Assembly: GCA_003255065.1 (NCBI GenBank)
Contig: QAOA01000936.1
Coordinates: 102,964 to 166,963 of the forward strand
Direction: 5' to 3'
Source of the DNA: Cercis canadensis
Lineage: Eukaryota > Streptophyta > Magnoliopsida > Fabales > Fabaceae
DNA length: 64,000 nt
Every line of letters starts with the position of its first letter. The stretch's first letter is position 1. The notes under the pieces are model-generated. The model had not been told where the DNA came from, did not search any database, and was given only the letters and a program-made list of their open reading frames with translations. Positions 24,436 through 37,016 of the stretch are shown here, in pieces. The position numbers and the translations under genes were made by a program.

Positions 24436-26249
24436 TTATTTAAGAGAGAATTGTGCAAGTGACATTACTATTAAGTGATAACTTGCTAGACCTTGAGCAT
24501 AACAAAGACCAAAGAGTATCTGATTGAACCCTTAGAAATTTTTGCCGACACTTAACTGCTACCTATAAAGGGGCAAGATCCGAACAACAAGTGTAAGTGA
24601 AAGCATTTTGACCTTTATTCCACTTAACATGGAAAGTGATGTGCCATGCTAAATTAAATCAATGTATTAGTCCTGCACGCTTAGGACAAAACCCCTTTAA
24701 TAGAGAGAGGACGATAAATCAATTTTAATGAGTATGGATGAAGATGAAGCCTCTTAAAGGAGGACTATAGGAAAATGACACCAAGACTGAAGCTGAGCAC
24801 CAAGAAGTAAATGGAAACACCAACTACTTAGACCATGTGAGATGGTTTGTGCTTTCACTGTTTCCATTCTGCTAAGTTGGCAGAGAAGTAATAATAATAA
24901 GTCAGGTGATAAAGTTTTCTGGCAGAAATATTAAAGGGGAAATTCTTAACTCCCATCTGACGCAAACAAAAAAAATACTTGTTTAGTTCCAAGCATGTTG
25001 GCAAAGTTTGGATTTGCAGGGAGTTATGTTGGATTCTGGCACATCAAAAGGGAGAATAATAGTAGGCCATTGTTATCTTAATTATTGGTAAGGAACTTTA
25101 TGTGGATTTGTTTTTCTCCCAAGTGATGTTCTGTTGTTCTCCAATATTGGTTGAGAGTTAATAAAAAAATAATAATAATGATGGGAATTGTTAGTTTTAC
25201 TGAAGATTACTTAAGAATATAATTTTATGCCTCAAGGTAGGAGAAACCATAGTTTGGTAAGAACTTGAATGGCTCAGTAGGTAAAATTTTCAACATGATT
25301 TTTCATTCATTTAGCATTATTACATTCCAACAATGTAAGTAACTCATCAATAACTTGAAATTTCAATATTCAATGCCTTTCACCTTCAACAGTTTATATA
25401 CTACTGCAATAACTATTGGGAATTTTCTATTTTCTTTTTCTCTTTTGGCTATCTTTTTAAAATGATATCCAAAATTATAGAACTTGAGGTTCTAATTTAG
25501 TTTAGGGGAGTGTAATGCAATCCACGTTTGTATAGGAGTCCTACTTTGAAAGAAAAAAAAAAAAAGCATCTTATCTTTCAATAATTCTCTAGTGTTCTTT
25601 TATTTTCACAATATTTAACAATGCACTTGGATATATCTCTACATCTAAACTAGTAGGATATCATTGAAACTAAATGTTATTAAAAACTTTAATCAAACAA
25701 CTCAAATACTAAACACCAGTATATATCATGCAACTAAACTTTCTTCTTTTTTTTTTTTTTTAATGTAAATCATTGATTTATTATTTTATAGGTACTTAGG
25801 TAGCTTTGATGCTTACCAAACTATCATTTTCACATTATTTATCAACCTATTAAGATCTATTGTTTTTAATTTCTTCACTGTCTTATTCAGTACGTATATC
25901 ATTAGCTTTGTTCAATCTAACCACCAAATAATTACAATAAAATAAAAGGCAATAACAGTAAGGGTTGGTTTCGGTTGTTATACAAGTTTCATTTTTGTTT
26001 GATGTATTTTATCATATGATAGAAAAATTATGCTTTTCATCCTTTACAGTTCCCTATGATTAGTGTTATCCTAAGATCTACAATTAGCTATTGATTAGTG
26101 GCTTCCCATATGGAAGTGCCCTTTTATTATTGGTGAAACTTTTGCAGAGATCCACAATAATTAAACAAAACCAAAGGGCAATATGGGAAGAACAGTATTT
26201 CAACGAATCTTACACGTGACCGCCTCATCTTATTTTAAATTATTCAAAA

Positions 26250-26550
26250 TAACAACGGCAGTAAAATCTAAACTAAACTAAACAAGATATAGATAGAAAA
26301 GATTCATCTTTTCATTATTTTATTCTATTTTTTCTTTTTAAGAATTTGTTTTTGGCCAAACTTTTTAAGAATTCATTTCGCTATCCCTCTTCCTTTCTTG
26401 TTTGTGGATCATCAATCTTCCTGCTTGCTAAAGCAACGGCTTTGATATATCGTTAGCTTTCAATACAATCCATGGCCCCACACTAGACAGAGTCTCTCTC
26501 TCTCTCTCTCCTGCATCTGTAAGACTGTAAGTCTTTGCGCGAGCTTCAAA
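26250..26550 (+). promoter_or_regulatory. Kinesin promoter and pyrimidine-rich leader
   Basis: Two AACGG cores (26254-26258 in AACAACGGCA, 26435-26439 in AGCAACGGCTTT) resemble the core of the mitosis-specific activator element bound by MYB3R factors, which drives G2/M genes. The flanking bases only partly fit the consensus. A (TC)n tract at 26493-26511 lies in the probable leader 40 bases before the start codon. Confidence 0.35.
26493..26511. repeat. (TC)n microsatellite in kinesin leader
   Basis: About nine uninterrupted TC units immediately upstream of the kinesin start codon, a common feature of plant 5' leaders. Confidence 0.85.
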
Positions 26551-29500
26551 ATGGTCACCAAAAACCAGAACCGGCCTCCCATTATAGACAAGAAACTCAC
26601 CTCTATAGCCGCAAGCCCTTCCAAGGTACTACCTTTTCTCGTTTTCCCAGATTTGGGTTCACTTTCACTTAAATTTCATTCATGGGTTGCTTTTATTTCT
26701 TCAATTTAAGTCAATATCATATTTAAAAATGTGATTTTTTTTCCCTTTCTCATTGTGAATTTCGTGTTGAGGTTACAGAAGTTTGTGGGTGATGAGCTCC
26801 TCATAGTTAAGGACCAGCAAGTTGGTGCAGAAAAAATGGTGGGAACTCCAATTAATGGAAGAACAAGGCAAGTATTTACTGTTGTAAATGGAGGGCATGA
26901 TCTTGGCCCGAGTAGCACTCCACCAAGCAATGCCGGGTCGGATTGTGGTATGATAGAGTTCACAAGAGAGGATGTTGAAGCATTGCTAAATGAGAAAGCT
27001 AAAAGGAAGGACAGATTTAATTATAAGGTGAGTTAAAGTTTGAACCTTTGAGGTCATTGAGTTGATGATATGTACTTTTTAAATTGGTCATCTGGCTATT
27101 TAGGTTTGAGATCATAGAGGATATCAAGTTCTATGTGGAAGGTTAATGGCTTTAAGGCATATGTGATTTAAAATGACACATAATACTACTTGAATTTAAA
27201 CTTGATTACTTATATATTAACCATCAAAGTCTGTATTTTTAGGAAAGATGTGAAAATATGGTGGAATATATCAAAAGGCTTAAGCTTTGCATCAGATGGT
27301 TCCAAGAACTTGAGTTTAGCTACTCACTAGAGCAAGAAAAGCTACAAAATTCATTGGAATCAACCCAACAAAAATGCGCCGAAGTGGGTAAGATTACTTT
27401 CTTCACAATTTTGTCCTTGTTTCTCAGAGATTCTCACCAAGTCTGTTTACTAATATAATTAGATTCATTTAATTACAGAGATGCTACTCAAAAACAAGGA
27501 AGAAGAACTGAATTCCATTATTGCGGAACTGAGAAAGAATTGCACTTCTTTACAAGAGAAAATAATGAAGGAGGAATCAGATAAGTTGGTAAGGGAGATT
27601 TCGAGTCAGCTGAATTTTAAGCGTGAAATTATTGTCTAAATGAATGTTAATCATTAATTATGTGGTTTCTATTGTCTTAAAACATAAGGCGGCAATGGAT
27701 TCTCTTGTGAAAGAGAGAGATGCCAAGCTTAGCATTGAGAGGTCACAAACTACACTGCAAGAGGACCTTGGGAGAGCTCAACGAGAGCTCCAAAGTGCAA
27801 ATCAGAAGGTAAAACACAAGTACAATCCCAATTCGACGAATCCCCTTTCCACTTTGTGTCTATTCTTTTTTATCATGACAGTAATAATTAAATGTCGACA
27901 TATATTGTTTTGTGCAGATATCATCACTAAATGACATGTATAAGCGGTTACAAGATTACATAACAAGCTTGCAACAATACAATGGAAAGCTTCATACAGA
28001 GCTTTCTACAGTTGAAGATGAACTTAAGCGTGTAGAGAAAGAGAAGGCTTCTGTAGTGGAAAATCTCACCACGTTAAGGGGTCAACTTACTTCGTGCAGA
28101 GTGAGTCTGCTTTAGAGTGTTATTTCAAGTTGGAATTTGAGTAGGTTGGGAAAAAAAAAAAACTTGGAACCTTAGTAGATAGAAGTGTATAAACTACAAT
28201 TTTGACTGATAAAGATATATGGTTGAGAACAATCTTCTGATAGGATATTACTCACTTTTGGTTGGGAATATAAAACCCTTATATAAACTTTGGGACTCTA
28301 ATCCTGCAATTTATGGGAGGCATAAGTTTTAAGAGTGCATATTATATTCTTTTGATGCTCTATTTTGTTTTATAAATTTAAAGCATATATAGATATTGGA
28401 TGAGGATTTAGCTATTACTGCCCTTCATATGATTTCTTACAACAAATTCTACTGAACAGTATTGTCTGTTCTGTCCGTTCTATTTATGCTTAATATGCAA
28501 CTGATTTCTTACACTGTTTCAATGGCTGTTTTGATAGTCTTCTCAAGAAGAGGCCATAAAACAGAAGGATGCTCTGGCTAGTGAAGTTGCATCTTTTAGA
28601 GGAGAGTTGCAACGAGTGAGAGATGATCGGGACCATCAATCATCTCAAGTGCAGACTTTAACTTCTGAAGCAGAGAAGTTTAAAGAAGCTACAGAGAAGT
28701 CCTCCTTAGAGCTGGACAAGTTGATGATAAAAGCGAATGAACTGGAGGTTTGTTGGTTCATATAACCGATTTTTTAGGTAAATATCACATCCTCTTGGTA
28801 TTATGTTTCAATAACATGATGATTTTCCTGAACAGGCAAGATGTTCTTCGCAAGAGAGCCAAATCAAGACACTGCAAGAGAAGCTAACAGTTGCAGAGGA
28901 GAACTTGCAGGTAATGATGCATATGTTTAGAAAAAAGAAAATCTATATAATTTTTATCTATATTGTTCTTGGACCAATGGATCTGAGCTTCAAGTAATGA
29001 ATAATGACTTCTTGAGTTTAAATTTATGATATGATTGTTTTCATTCCTTAATAGGTGTCTGATATATCTGTACTGGAGACAAGAACAGAATTTGAAGGGC
29101 AACAGAAACTTGTAAATGAGTTACAAAGACGCTTGGCAGATGCAGAATATAAACTAATAGAAGGGGAGAAGCTGCGGAAAAAATTACATAACACCATTTT
29201 GGTAATTCCCTGAGCCAAAATATTTGTTGGTAATCATAAATCTACACCATTCTGATCTCCATTGCTGTAGGAGTTAAAAGGGAACATCCGCGTATTCTGT
29301 CGAGTGCGACCTTTGTTGCCTGATGAAGGTTGTAACACAGAAGGGAAGATTATCTCTTACCCCACATCGATGGAAGCTTCTGGACGAGGCATTGACTTAG
29401 CCCAAAGTGGTATATTTCTTGTATCATTAAAATTATTCCTTTGCTTATTGCTGCCTACTTGTTTTAGTTAATTGATCTAATTATGTGATCAACTCACATT

Positions 29501-30715
29501 GTTCTTGTCATGTTCTTAGGCCAAAAACATTCATTTACATTTGATAAAGTTTTTGCGCCAGACGCATCACAAGAAGAAGTTTTTGTAGAAATTTCACAGC
29601 TTGTACAAAGTGCTCTTGATGGTTATAAGGTAATTTTAAAATTTGTTATATACATAACTGCAAATAGTGGCATAATGGCTAGACAAGTACTGAAAAACAC
29701 ATTTCTAAATTAATTTTTCAAATAATGTTATGTTGTATGGCATATTTGCCTATGTGAACTGTGATGAATATGTAATTTCATAATTTCCATTTATATGCAT
29801 TGCATGTTATTAGCACCGTGGATTCTTTAAATAGTGATGATGTTTTCTTCTCCAGGTCTGCATCTTTGCCTATGGTCAGACGGGGTCAGGAAAAACCTAC
29901 ACAATGATGGGCCGGCCTGGACATCGAGAGGAAAAGGGCTTGATACCCCGTTCATTAGAACAAATATTTCAAACAAAGCAGTCTCTTCTATCCCAAGGCT
30001 GGAAATATGAAATGCAGGTGACATAAAGTATTTTCTTCTCAATTTCATCCGTCATTGTAATGCATAATATTTAAATTTGATACTGAGAAGCTTTTTCTTC
30101 ATGAACATTGACAGGTATCAATGTTGGAAATATATAATGAAACCATTCGTGATCTGTTGTCTACAAATAGACCATCCTTTGAAAATGGTACTCCTGGAAA
30201 GCAATATACAATCAAACATGATGCCAGTGGAAATACACATGTTACTGATCTTACGGTAGTGGATGTTCAAAGTGCCAAAGAGGTTGCATTTCTTTTAAAT
30301 CAAGCAGCAAATTGCAGGTAATATTATAACTCATTTCCAGCTTTTATTTTATTGGCTGTGTATTGAAATTACAATTACGACATAAGGAACGAACTCGCCA
30401 TCTTATGGCTGCATTATGTATTTTCACTTCCTAAGTATTTTGACTAATTGAGATACCTTATTTTGACTTATTGAAACAATTTTAGACGTTAAATTTGACC
30501 GGGACTATTTTTCTGTTTGTTTTCTGATAGGTCCGTAGGAAAAACCCAGATAAACGAACAATCATCAAGAAGTCACTTTGTGTTTACCCTTCGAATATTT
30601 GGCATTAATGAGGTATAGATGACGCTCAGAACCATGTGTCATGAATCTCTCTTTCAATCTCTCTTTCACACACATCATATTGCAACCTGTTTCTTGTTTC
30701 TGCTAGAGCACTGAC

Positions 30716-30750
<35 letters not shown>

Positions 30751-31301
30751 TGCTGGGAGTGAACGCCTTGCAAAGAGTGGTTCAACTGGGGATCGATTGA
30801 AAGAAACTCAAGTATGTAAAGCCATGATCATGTTTTCCATTTATATGCTTATGCTTATGTGATTTCTGATCATTTGAATTTTCTTTCATTTGTAATCAGG
30901 CAATCAATAAGAGTTTGTCATCTCTAAGTGATGTTATTTTTGCCTTGGCAAAGAAGGAGGATCATGTGCCATACAGGAACTCAAAGCTCACATATCTGCT
31001 CCAGGTAATTCTTTTCATTTTCTTTCAAAAACAACCTTTGACATGATATATTAACTTCCTCTCTTTTTGGCATTTTAATCATTTGACGTGATCTAACATC
31101 TTCAATTCAACGATTGAACAGCCTTGCCTGGGCGGTGACTCGAAGACATTAATGTTTGTAAACATCTCCCCTGAATCTTCTTCAGTGGGTGAATCACTAT
31201 GCTCACTCCGTTTTGCATCAAGAGTAAATGCTTGTGACATTGGCACACCTCGGCGACAGACCCAAGCACGTCCTACAGAGTCACGCTTGAGCTATTTCTG
31301 A
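26551..31301 (+). CDS. ATK3: Kinesin-14, minus-end-directed (ATK1/ATK3 type)
   Basis: Microtubule motor that focuses spindle poles. Seventeen exons, all in frame: 26551-26625, 26779-27027, 27243-27387, 27479-27588, 27689-27808, 27918-28100, 28538-28747, 28836-28910, 29055-29201, 29271-29409, 29520-29629, 29856-30017, 30115-30317, 30531-30612, 30707-30811, 30900-31004, 31122-31301. The product has 799 residues; ATK1 has about 793. An N-terminal tail (1-110) is followed by a coiled coil (about 115-435). The C-terminal motor starts after the kinesin-14 neck at residue 439 ([15 protein letters not shown]), with P-loop GQTGSGKT (528-535), switch I NEQSSRSH (651-658) and switch [10 protein letters not shown] (682-689). 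A motor at the C terminus behind that neck marks minus-end kinesins. ATK3 rather than ATK1 is chosen from the neighbours. Confidence 0.95.
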
Positions 31302-31756
31302 TGTTTAGATAGAAGGATGATATTTTTTAACCCTATTTGTGGCAAGCAAGCCTCATTTCTGTGTGATTACTACAAATAAAATGAAATATGAGTTTGATTC
31401 TAACAACAGCATATATAGCTTGTATAGTGGAAAGTTACTGAGTATGCAGTAAGTTGAAGAATCTCCCATTCTGATAGTTCAATTTGTAGTTCTGCTGAAT
31501 GCCATTTATTTATAACCTTTCCTTTTACTATGTTCTCAGCAGGTATTCGTCTTTGATGATAGTATTAAAAATGCTCTAATGTAAAAAAATCTGCAAACCC
31601 AGTGATTATAATATTAGATAAGCTTTTTATTAATTTAAACTAAAATTTGACTATTGAATTTTGGAGAGCTCTATTGCATTATAATTTTTGTAATAGACCA
31701 ACAAAGAATAAATAATGCTTCTGGTCTTGAAACAGGACAATTTTGATTAAATCAAA
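31302..31756. other. Convergent intergenic region
   Basis: 455 bases between the kinesin and PsbQ-like stop codons, which face each other. It must hold both 3' untranslated regions; nothing else is visible. Confidence 0.7.
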
Positions 31757-32649
31757 TCATATTGTTTTATAAAGAGATGACATTCTGTCCATGACCTCGT
31801 GGAGCATAACCTCAGTTTCTTGATAGCATGATTGTGTTTCAGTCAGATTCTTCTTCCTTGAAGCATCTTCAAGCTGTCAATCCATGAGAAATCAAATCAA
31901 ATGTGTGAATGCAGCTAATTAAAATGATCATCAAAGACTGTTTTGTGGGTAACCTTTTCAAAATTGTCAAACAATCTGTTAGCCATATCAGTTAGTGACT
32001 GCTTGTCATTCACTGGTGCTGCAGAGATAACTTTGTCAAAATCATAGTACATGAAAGTAGACTTGAGTCTCAGATACTTCCTCACATAGTTCAATGTGTC
32101 TGCTGCAACCAAATCCGCCATGGCCAACAGATCAAATGCATATTTCTTAATCCTATACACACTTCCTTTAACTCCAATATTTGCCATGTAGAGTCTTTTC
32201 TTCAGAAAAGAGCGAGTACCCGTTTTCTCATTCGAAATCTCTATCCAAAACAAAAATCAACATAAGAGCAGAAGAAACCAAATCTCAATACACTTTAGCC
32301 AATTAGCCAAGAATCACATAGCTTTATACATTGGTGTAAATTATTTATAAGAAAACTTACTGTTATTGACAGATGGGTCTAGGGGCAATTCATCATACCA
32401 CCCTATAGACCCATCATCTTTATCTGCAGCAAGAGAAAGTTGGTCACTGAAATGGCCAGTAAGAAGTACAGAGGCAAGGCCTATTGCTGCTCTTCTTGTG
32501 GTCTGAACACAACATTCTGATAAATTGTGTGTTTTGGTCCCCAGAGACGCAATTATTTGCTCTCTCTTGTGGGTTCTGGGTGCATTTGGGAGCCTTGTAA
32601 TGGAAGGTAAAGTTTTCGAGACTCCACTTAAGTTTGCTAGAGGAGCCAT
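31757..32649 (-). CDS. PsbQ-like thylakoid lumen protein (NDH PnsL/PQL family)
   Basis: Probable lumenal subunit of the chloroplast NADH dehydrogenase-like complex, whose PnsL2/PnsL3 subunits are PsbQ relatives. Three minus-strand exons (32361-32649, 31954-32240, 31757-31873) give 230 residues. A Ser/Thr/Arg-rich plastid transit peptide (1-49) is followed by a twin-arginine lumen signal ([12 protein letters not shown], 52-63) and a probable cleavage after LSLAA. The mature part is a helical PsbQ fold: [14 protein letters not shown], then [21 protein letters not shown], then a last helix pair ([18 protein letters not shown]). Which of PnsL2, PnsL3 or PQL3 it corresponds to cannot be settled by eye. 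It faces CXXS1 across 1.67 kb. Confidence 0.82.
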
Positions 32650-34323
32650 TTGTGAAACAAGTGAGTGAGAAAGGAAGCAGCTGAGGGTACTATTCAGTTA
32701 TATCCGTTTGGAAGTGTTGGCCACCACTGACCACCCGAAGGATTATCCTCATTAAGGGTAGTTTGGTAATTTCAGATAGTGAAGCCTTTACCAAGACTCA
32801 AAGCAATGGGTCGGGTCGAATCCTTTTAGCCTGCTCATGTCAAGCAAGAAAATTTATTGGGCCTGTATCCATAATCCATTTCAGCCCATGGGGAGAATTT
32901 TGATAAAGCTTCTCTTAACTTGAGGATCTTAGCCAAGACTCTATCCTTGTTACCAATGAAAGCCACAAAATGCTTTGGTAACCTTTATCCAATGGTGAAG
33001 GCTACAACAGAGCCACAATTTTGTGGCTGGAGAAGCAGAAAATAATTTTAGTGAAATAACTTATATAAAATTGTGTTAGAATAACCACAAACTTATTGTT
33101 AATGCTATTGTAACATCTATCTTTTTTTTTTCAAGAGATCTACTCTCGAACTTTGATGGATTCTATCATATGTATAATTTACGTGGACATTTTGTATACC
33201 ACGTTTCAGAAACACGAGACAGGGTATTTTACAAAGATCTTTCGTGTTCCCTGTATCACCCCAACTGTGAACACTTCCAATCCATTGTGCATAGAGTGAT
33301 TGGCTCACAACTTTGAACATTGGGATAAGGTCGATTCACATTAATCACGTTCACGCTATGCAATGTTAAAGTAGACCCAGAAATTGACAGACATAATGAA
33401 AGAAAGAGTGGCCTACACAAAGAGTGTCTCCTTTCACATGCGTCCTGGCAAATGGCTTCATTCATCATTGGCCGTACATGAACAGATTTTAACGTGAGCG
33501 GCTCTGTCTGACATGGTAAGCCACGCTTTATCTTAATATCAAATTGTTAGTGTCCCAAGAAAATGAAAAACCACAAAATTTAAGATTATTTTGTCAGTTC
33601 CTGGCCTACCAAGAGTTAAGATTAGACTCATTTACTTATGCTTTTGGCCAATTGTAAACTGATTGCTCAGGAATCAGGATATACATCAGCAAAATTTCCC
33701 CACACTTAACTAGTTGATAAGAATGTCCATCTTGCATAATCATATTATATTAATAGAAAAATATCTGTATTCTTTTCCATAATGGGTAATAATGGCTGTT
33801 AAGGTTTAGTCCATTTTAAGACATCTAATAATACAGAGCCAAGTATGGTACATTAATTTTGTTTTTCTATACGTCAACAGTGAGCAAACATGACAACTAG
33901 CAAGAAATCTTTAATTTGGAAAAAATTGTATTATTATTAGAAAGAAGTAAACATGGAGAGGCGAAGTAGTTCAGGTTGGTCTAAACATCACCTCTCTGCT
34001 ATAATATAAATAAATAAAAATGGGTGTCATATTATTTCTTAATTTGATGCATCAATCTCATGATCTTGGCCATGGAATTGTAAAGCATAAGATCTTGCAT
34101 ATATCAATTTATTGTATGTCTTATTCAGCTGGCCAAAAAAAAGGTCTTTTTCAAAGCCCCAGAAGAAAAAAATATCCTGATAGAGTAGAAAATGTGGAAA
34201 AGAACAGAGAATAGTAGCATTTCGGATACAGTCTAACCCACCTGGGCTGTTAAGGCATATATATATAGCACCCTCTTGAAGAAGATCAGCAGACAAGAAT
34301 AAAAAGAAAGAAGAGAGAAAGAA
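32650..34323. other. Divergent intergenic region, PsbQ-like to CXXS1
   Basis: Holds both promoters. GGGCC/GCCCA words at about 32860-32892 (TTGGGCCTG, TTTCAGCCCATGG) resemble site II elements common in promoters of nuclear genes for organelle proteins. A TATA tract (CATATATATATAGCACC, about 34256-34272) stands about 55 bases before the CXXS1 start codon. Reading frames at 33117-33468 show no recognised domain. Confidence 0.5.
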
Positions 34324-35494
34324 ATGGAGGGCAAAGAACAGCTCAAAAAGTCCAAGGTTATCAAAATAGACTCACAGAAATCATGGGATTACTTCATCAC
34401 TCAAGCTAATATTAAAGGCTACCCTGTGAGTTCCTCTGTTTTCTGGGAATTCATTTCTTCCCCTGTATTTTCATATTAACATGATTTTGCACTGCTAATT
34501 ATGACAATTCATTGGTTATGAAATCAGATTCTGAAAACATAGTGGATAATACTTGGAATATCTGATTTTTTTCTTGCAAAAATTACAGGTTATGGTGCAT
34601 TTTTCTGCTTCCTGGTGTGTACCTTCTGTAGCCATGAATCCTTTCTTTGAAGAACTGGCTTCTAACCATCAAGATTTTATGTTTCTCATGGTGGATGTAG
34701 ATGAGGTTAAGGTAATTTATTTTCTATGCAAACCTACATTTGGGTTGGTGCTATATTAATCTATCTCTTTGTGATACCATATCTCTGCAATTTTCAATTC
34801 ACCTATTTCCACACCCTGCCTCTTCTTTCCAGGGTGACATACAATGTTATCCATAGGGAATCATGATAAGAGTGTTCCAAACAAATCCTTTCAAATTGTT
34901 TATTTTGAGATTCCAAACCCCACTTTGAGGTCACATGGGCTGTGTTTAATATAATCATATAGTTTAAGGTTATCCTTTACTCAACTTGGCTTTGACTTTA
35001 TAATAATCATGATAATATTGATTGCAGATTATCCTTATCTAATGCATTATTGATATTTGATATATTCTGCTTTCAAGATCTCCGTTTTCTTTCCCCCCCC
35101 TAAATAAAAAGATGGGTACCTAGCAATAGACCCTTTGTGATCTTTTTTGGTTATTGACTGAATAGTAATTGTGATTTAGAGGGAAAAGAGTCCATGCAAA
35201 ATATAATTTAGTGAAATGAAACCCATAGAATAGTTTCTTTTTCTTTTTCTGATTCTGATGTATTTTTATATTTGTTAAACTTATCATTTACTTAACCCTT
35301 TTGTTCTATTGCTTTGTGCATTATGTGGCTCTTCATAGGAAGTTGCATCCAAGTTGGAAATTAAAGCCATGCCAACCTTTTTGTTGATGAGTGGAGGAGC
35401 TCTGGTAGAGAAAATTGTGGGTGCTAATCCAGATGAGATAAAGAAAAGGGTGGATGGTTTTATTCACTCAACTCTTTCTCCGAACTCTATCTGA
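34324..35494 (+). CDS. CXXS1: Monocysteine thioredoxin-like protein CXXS1
   Basis: Cytosolic thioredoxin-fold protein; plant CXXS proteins carry WCxPS instead of WCGPC and act as disulfide isomerases or monothiol exchangers rather than classical reductases. Exons 34324-34425, 34589-34711 and 35339-35494 give 126 residues. The active site is WCVPS (43-47), so the resolving cysteine is serine by family design, not by damage. VDVDEVKEVASKL, the cis-proline AMPTF (85-89) and the C-terminal GANPDEIKKRVDGF match CXXS1 of Arabidopsis as I recall it. No targeting peptide. Exons split in phase 0 at the usual thioredoxin intron sites. The end of the reading frame is duplicated at an assembly seam (see 35477-35809). 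Confidence 0.95.
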
Positions 35495-35809
35495 TTCTGA
35501 ACCATCAATGTGCACTCTATCTTTTCATTTCAGATATATGTTATACTATTATCTACACACAAGACTTGCAAGTATTTGATTCATTTCATTTATGTTATTG
35601 TTAGTATTTATTGTAAGTAATGGAATACTCTGTTCCTTGTTTNTCTCCGAACTCTATCTGATTCTGAACCATCAACGTGCACTCTATCTTTTCATTTCAG
35701 ATATATGTTATACTATTATCTACACACAAGACTTGCAAGTATTTGATTCATTTCATTTATGTTATTGTTAGTATTTATTGTAAGTAATGGAATACTCTGT
35801 TCCTTGTTT
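35477..35809. repeat. 166-base duplication around an N
   Basis: Bases 35477-35642 recur at 35644-35809, on either side of the single N at 35643, with one visible difference (CAATGTGC versus CAACGTGC). The unit begins with the last codons of CXXS1 (TCTCCGAACTCTATCTGA). This looks like two allelic contig ends placed side by side. Confidence 0.95.
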
Positions 35810-36220
35810 ATTTGTAAATATGCTTGGTTTGGCATGTAATCAGTGCATTATGGTTCAAATGCCTCCTTAAACTTTAATCATTGCAGTCTTAGTTCAAATT
35901 TTTGACTGATTAGGTAGAATGTTAGGGTTAAGACTAAGCGTGTTCATAACTTGTTAGACCTGTGAAAATTCGCCCAAAATCAACCGAAGACAAGTAAATT
36001 GGATGGTTCCTAAAGCTGTACGGGCGAGATCGAACGACTGGGCATGATTAAAACGATTTCACCGGTCGGAATCGGGTTTACAATATCAAAACCGTGTGAA
36101 CCAACACCTGATTTCTTTATTATTTTTATTTCTTTCTTTTGTCAATCATGCTCTCTCCCTTGTTTACTTTTGCAGTTTTGTTTTTTTAAAAGTTTAACTT
36201 AATGTGATTATATAATATTA

Positions 36221-36612
36221 GAGGTTTCTTAGATATTTTTAGTATTTATGTAGTATGTTATATTATATAAAAATAATCAATAAATGAATAACATGTGTAC
36301 AAATTAATTATTTTTAAGTTTGTTTAAAAAATTAAATAAATTATATTTTATATATAATAAAATATAAAAATTATATATACTTGACACATCAGTGTAGTGT
36401 GACATACTTACGTAGTATCATAGAATCCCCGTATAATATTATATATATATATATCATAATATATTAACGTAATAAATATAATATTTTTTATATTTTATTT
36501 GATATAAAATTAATTTATTTATTTTTTAAATAAATTTAAAAATAATTAATTTATACACATATTAATTATTTTTATATAATATAATATACAACAAAATATC
36601 TAATAAACCTCC
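36221..36612. mobile_element. Fold-back element with ~125-base terminal inverted repeats
   Basis: The left arm (about 36221-36345, GAGGTTTCTTAGATATTTTT) and right arm (about 36490-36612, ending in a stretch complementary to GGAGGTTTATTAGATATTTT) pair along most of their length. About 145 bases lie between, including GTGACATACTTACGTAG. It encodes nothing. A non-autonomous DNA transposon is the likely origin; the target-site duplication is not clean. Confidence 0.75.
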
Positions 36613-36980
36613 TTAACCTTATCACTTCTTTTATTATCTCTCTTCTTCACTTTTACAGTTTTGCTTTCTAAAATTTTAACTTCTCTTCCTCTTTCTTCAT
36701 GCCCGTCACATCTCTCTCTCTCTCCGAGTCCTTCCCTCGCTCAACTTCACTGGATTCAATCATCTTTTTCGTCACTTGCCGTCGATTTTGCAGGAACCTT
36801 CAAGGTTCATTCTCCTTTTGACTTGCCATTTCCATGAATATGATGGCACCGTTTCGTTGGTTCTTTGTTATCGCTAGTAGCAATTCGCTACTCTCTAGTG
36901 CCTATGTGGTGCTCTCCATTCCAGAGATGGTGATATTGATTCGCTTTACCTTTACTAGTGTGCTTCACTTTCTAACTTTA

Positions 36981-37016
36981 GTTTTTTTTTTTTTTTTTTT
37001 NTTTTTTTTTTTCTTT
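36981..37016. other. N within poly-T run
   Basis: A single N at 37001 is flanked by 19 or more T on the left and about a dozen on the right. The true run length is unknown, so this is a sequencing or assembly break. Confidence 0.8.

Larger units (their letters stand above)
20763..26550. other. Repeat-rich intergenic region up to the kinesin gene
   Basis: Contains the two copies of a 1.07-kb direct repeat (21182-22246, 23370-24435), an N seam (22247) and a possible transposon remnant (about 22490-22735). The last 300 bases act as the kinesin promoter and leader. No intact gene was seen. Confidence 0.6.
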
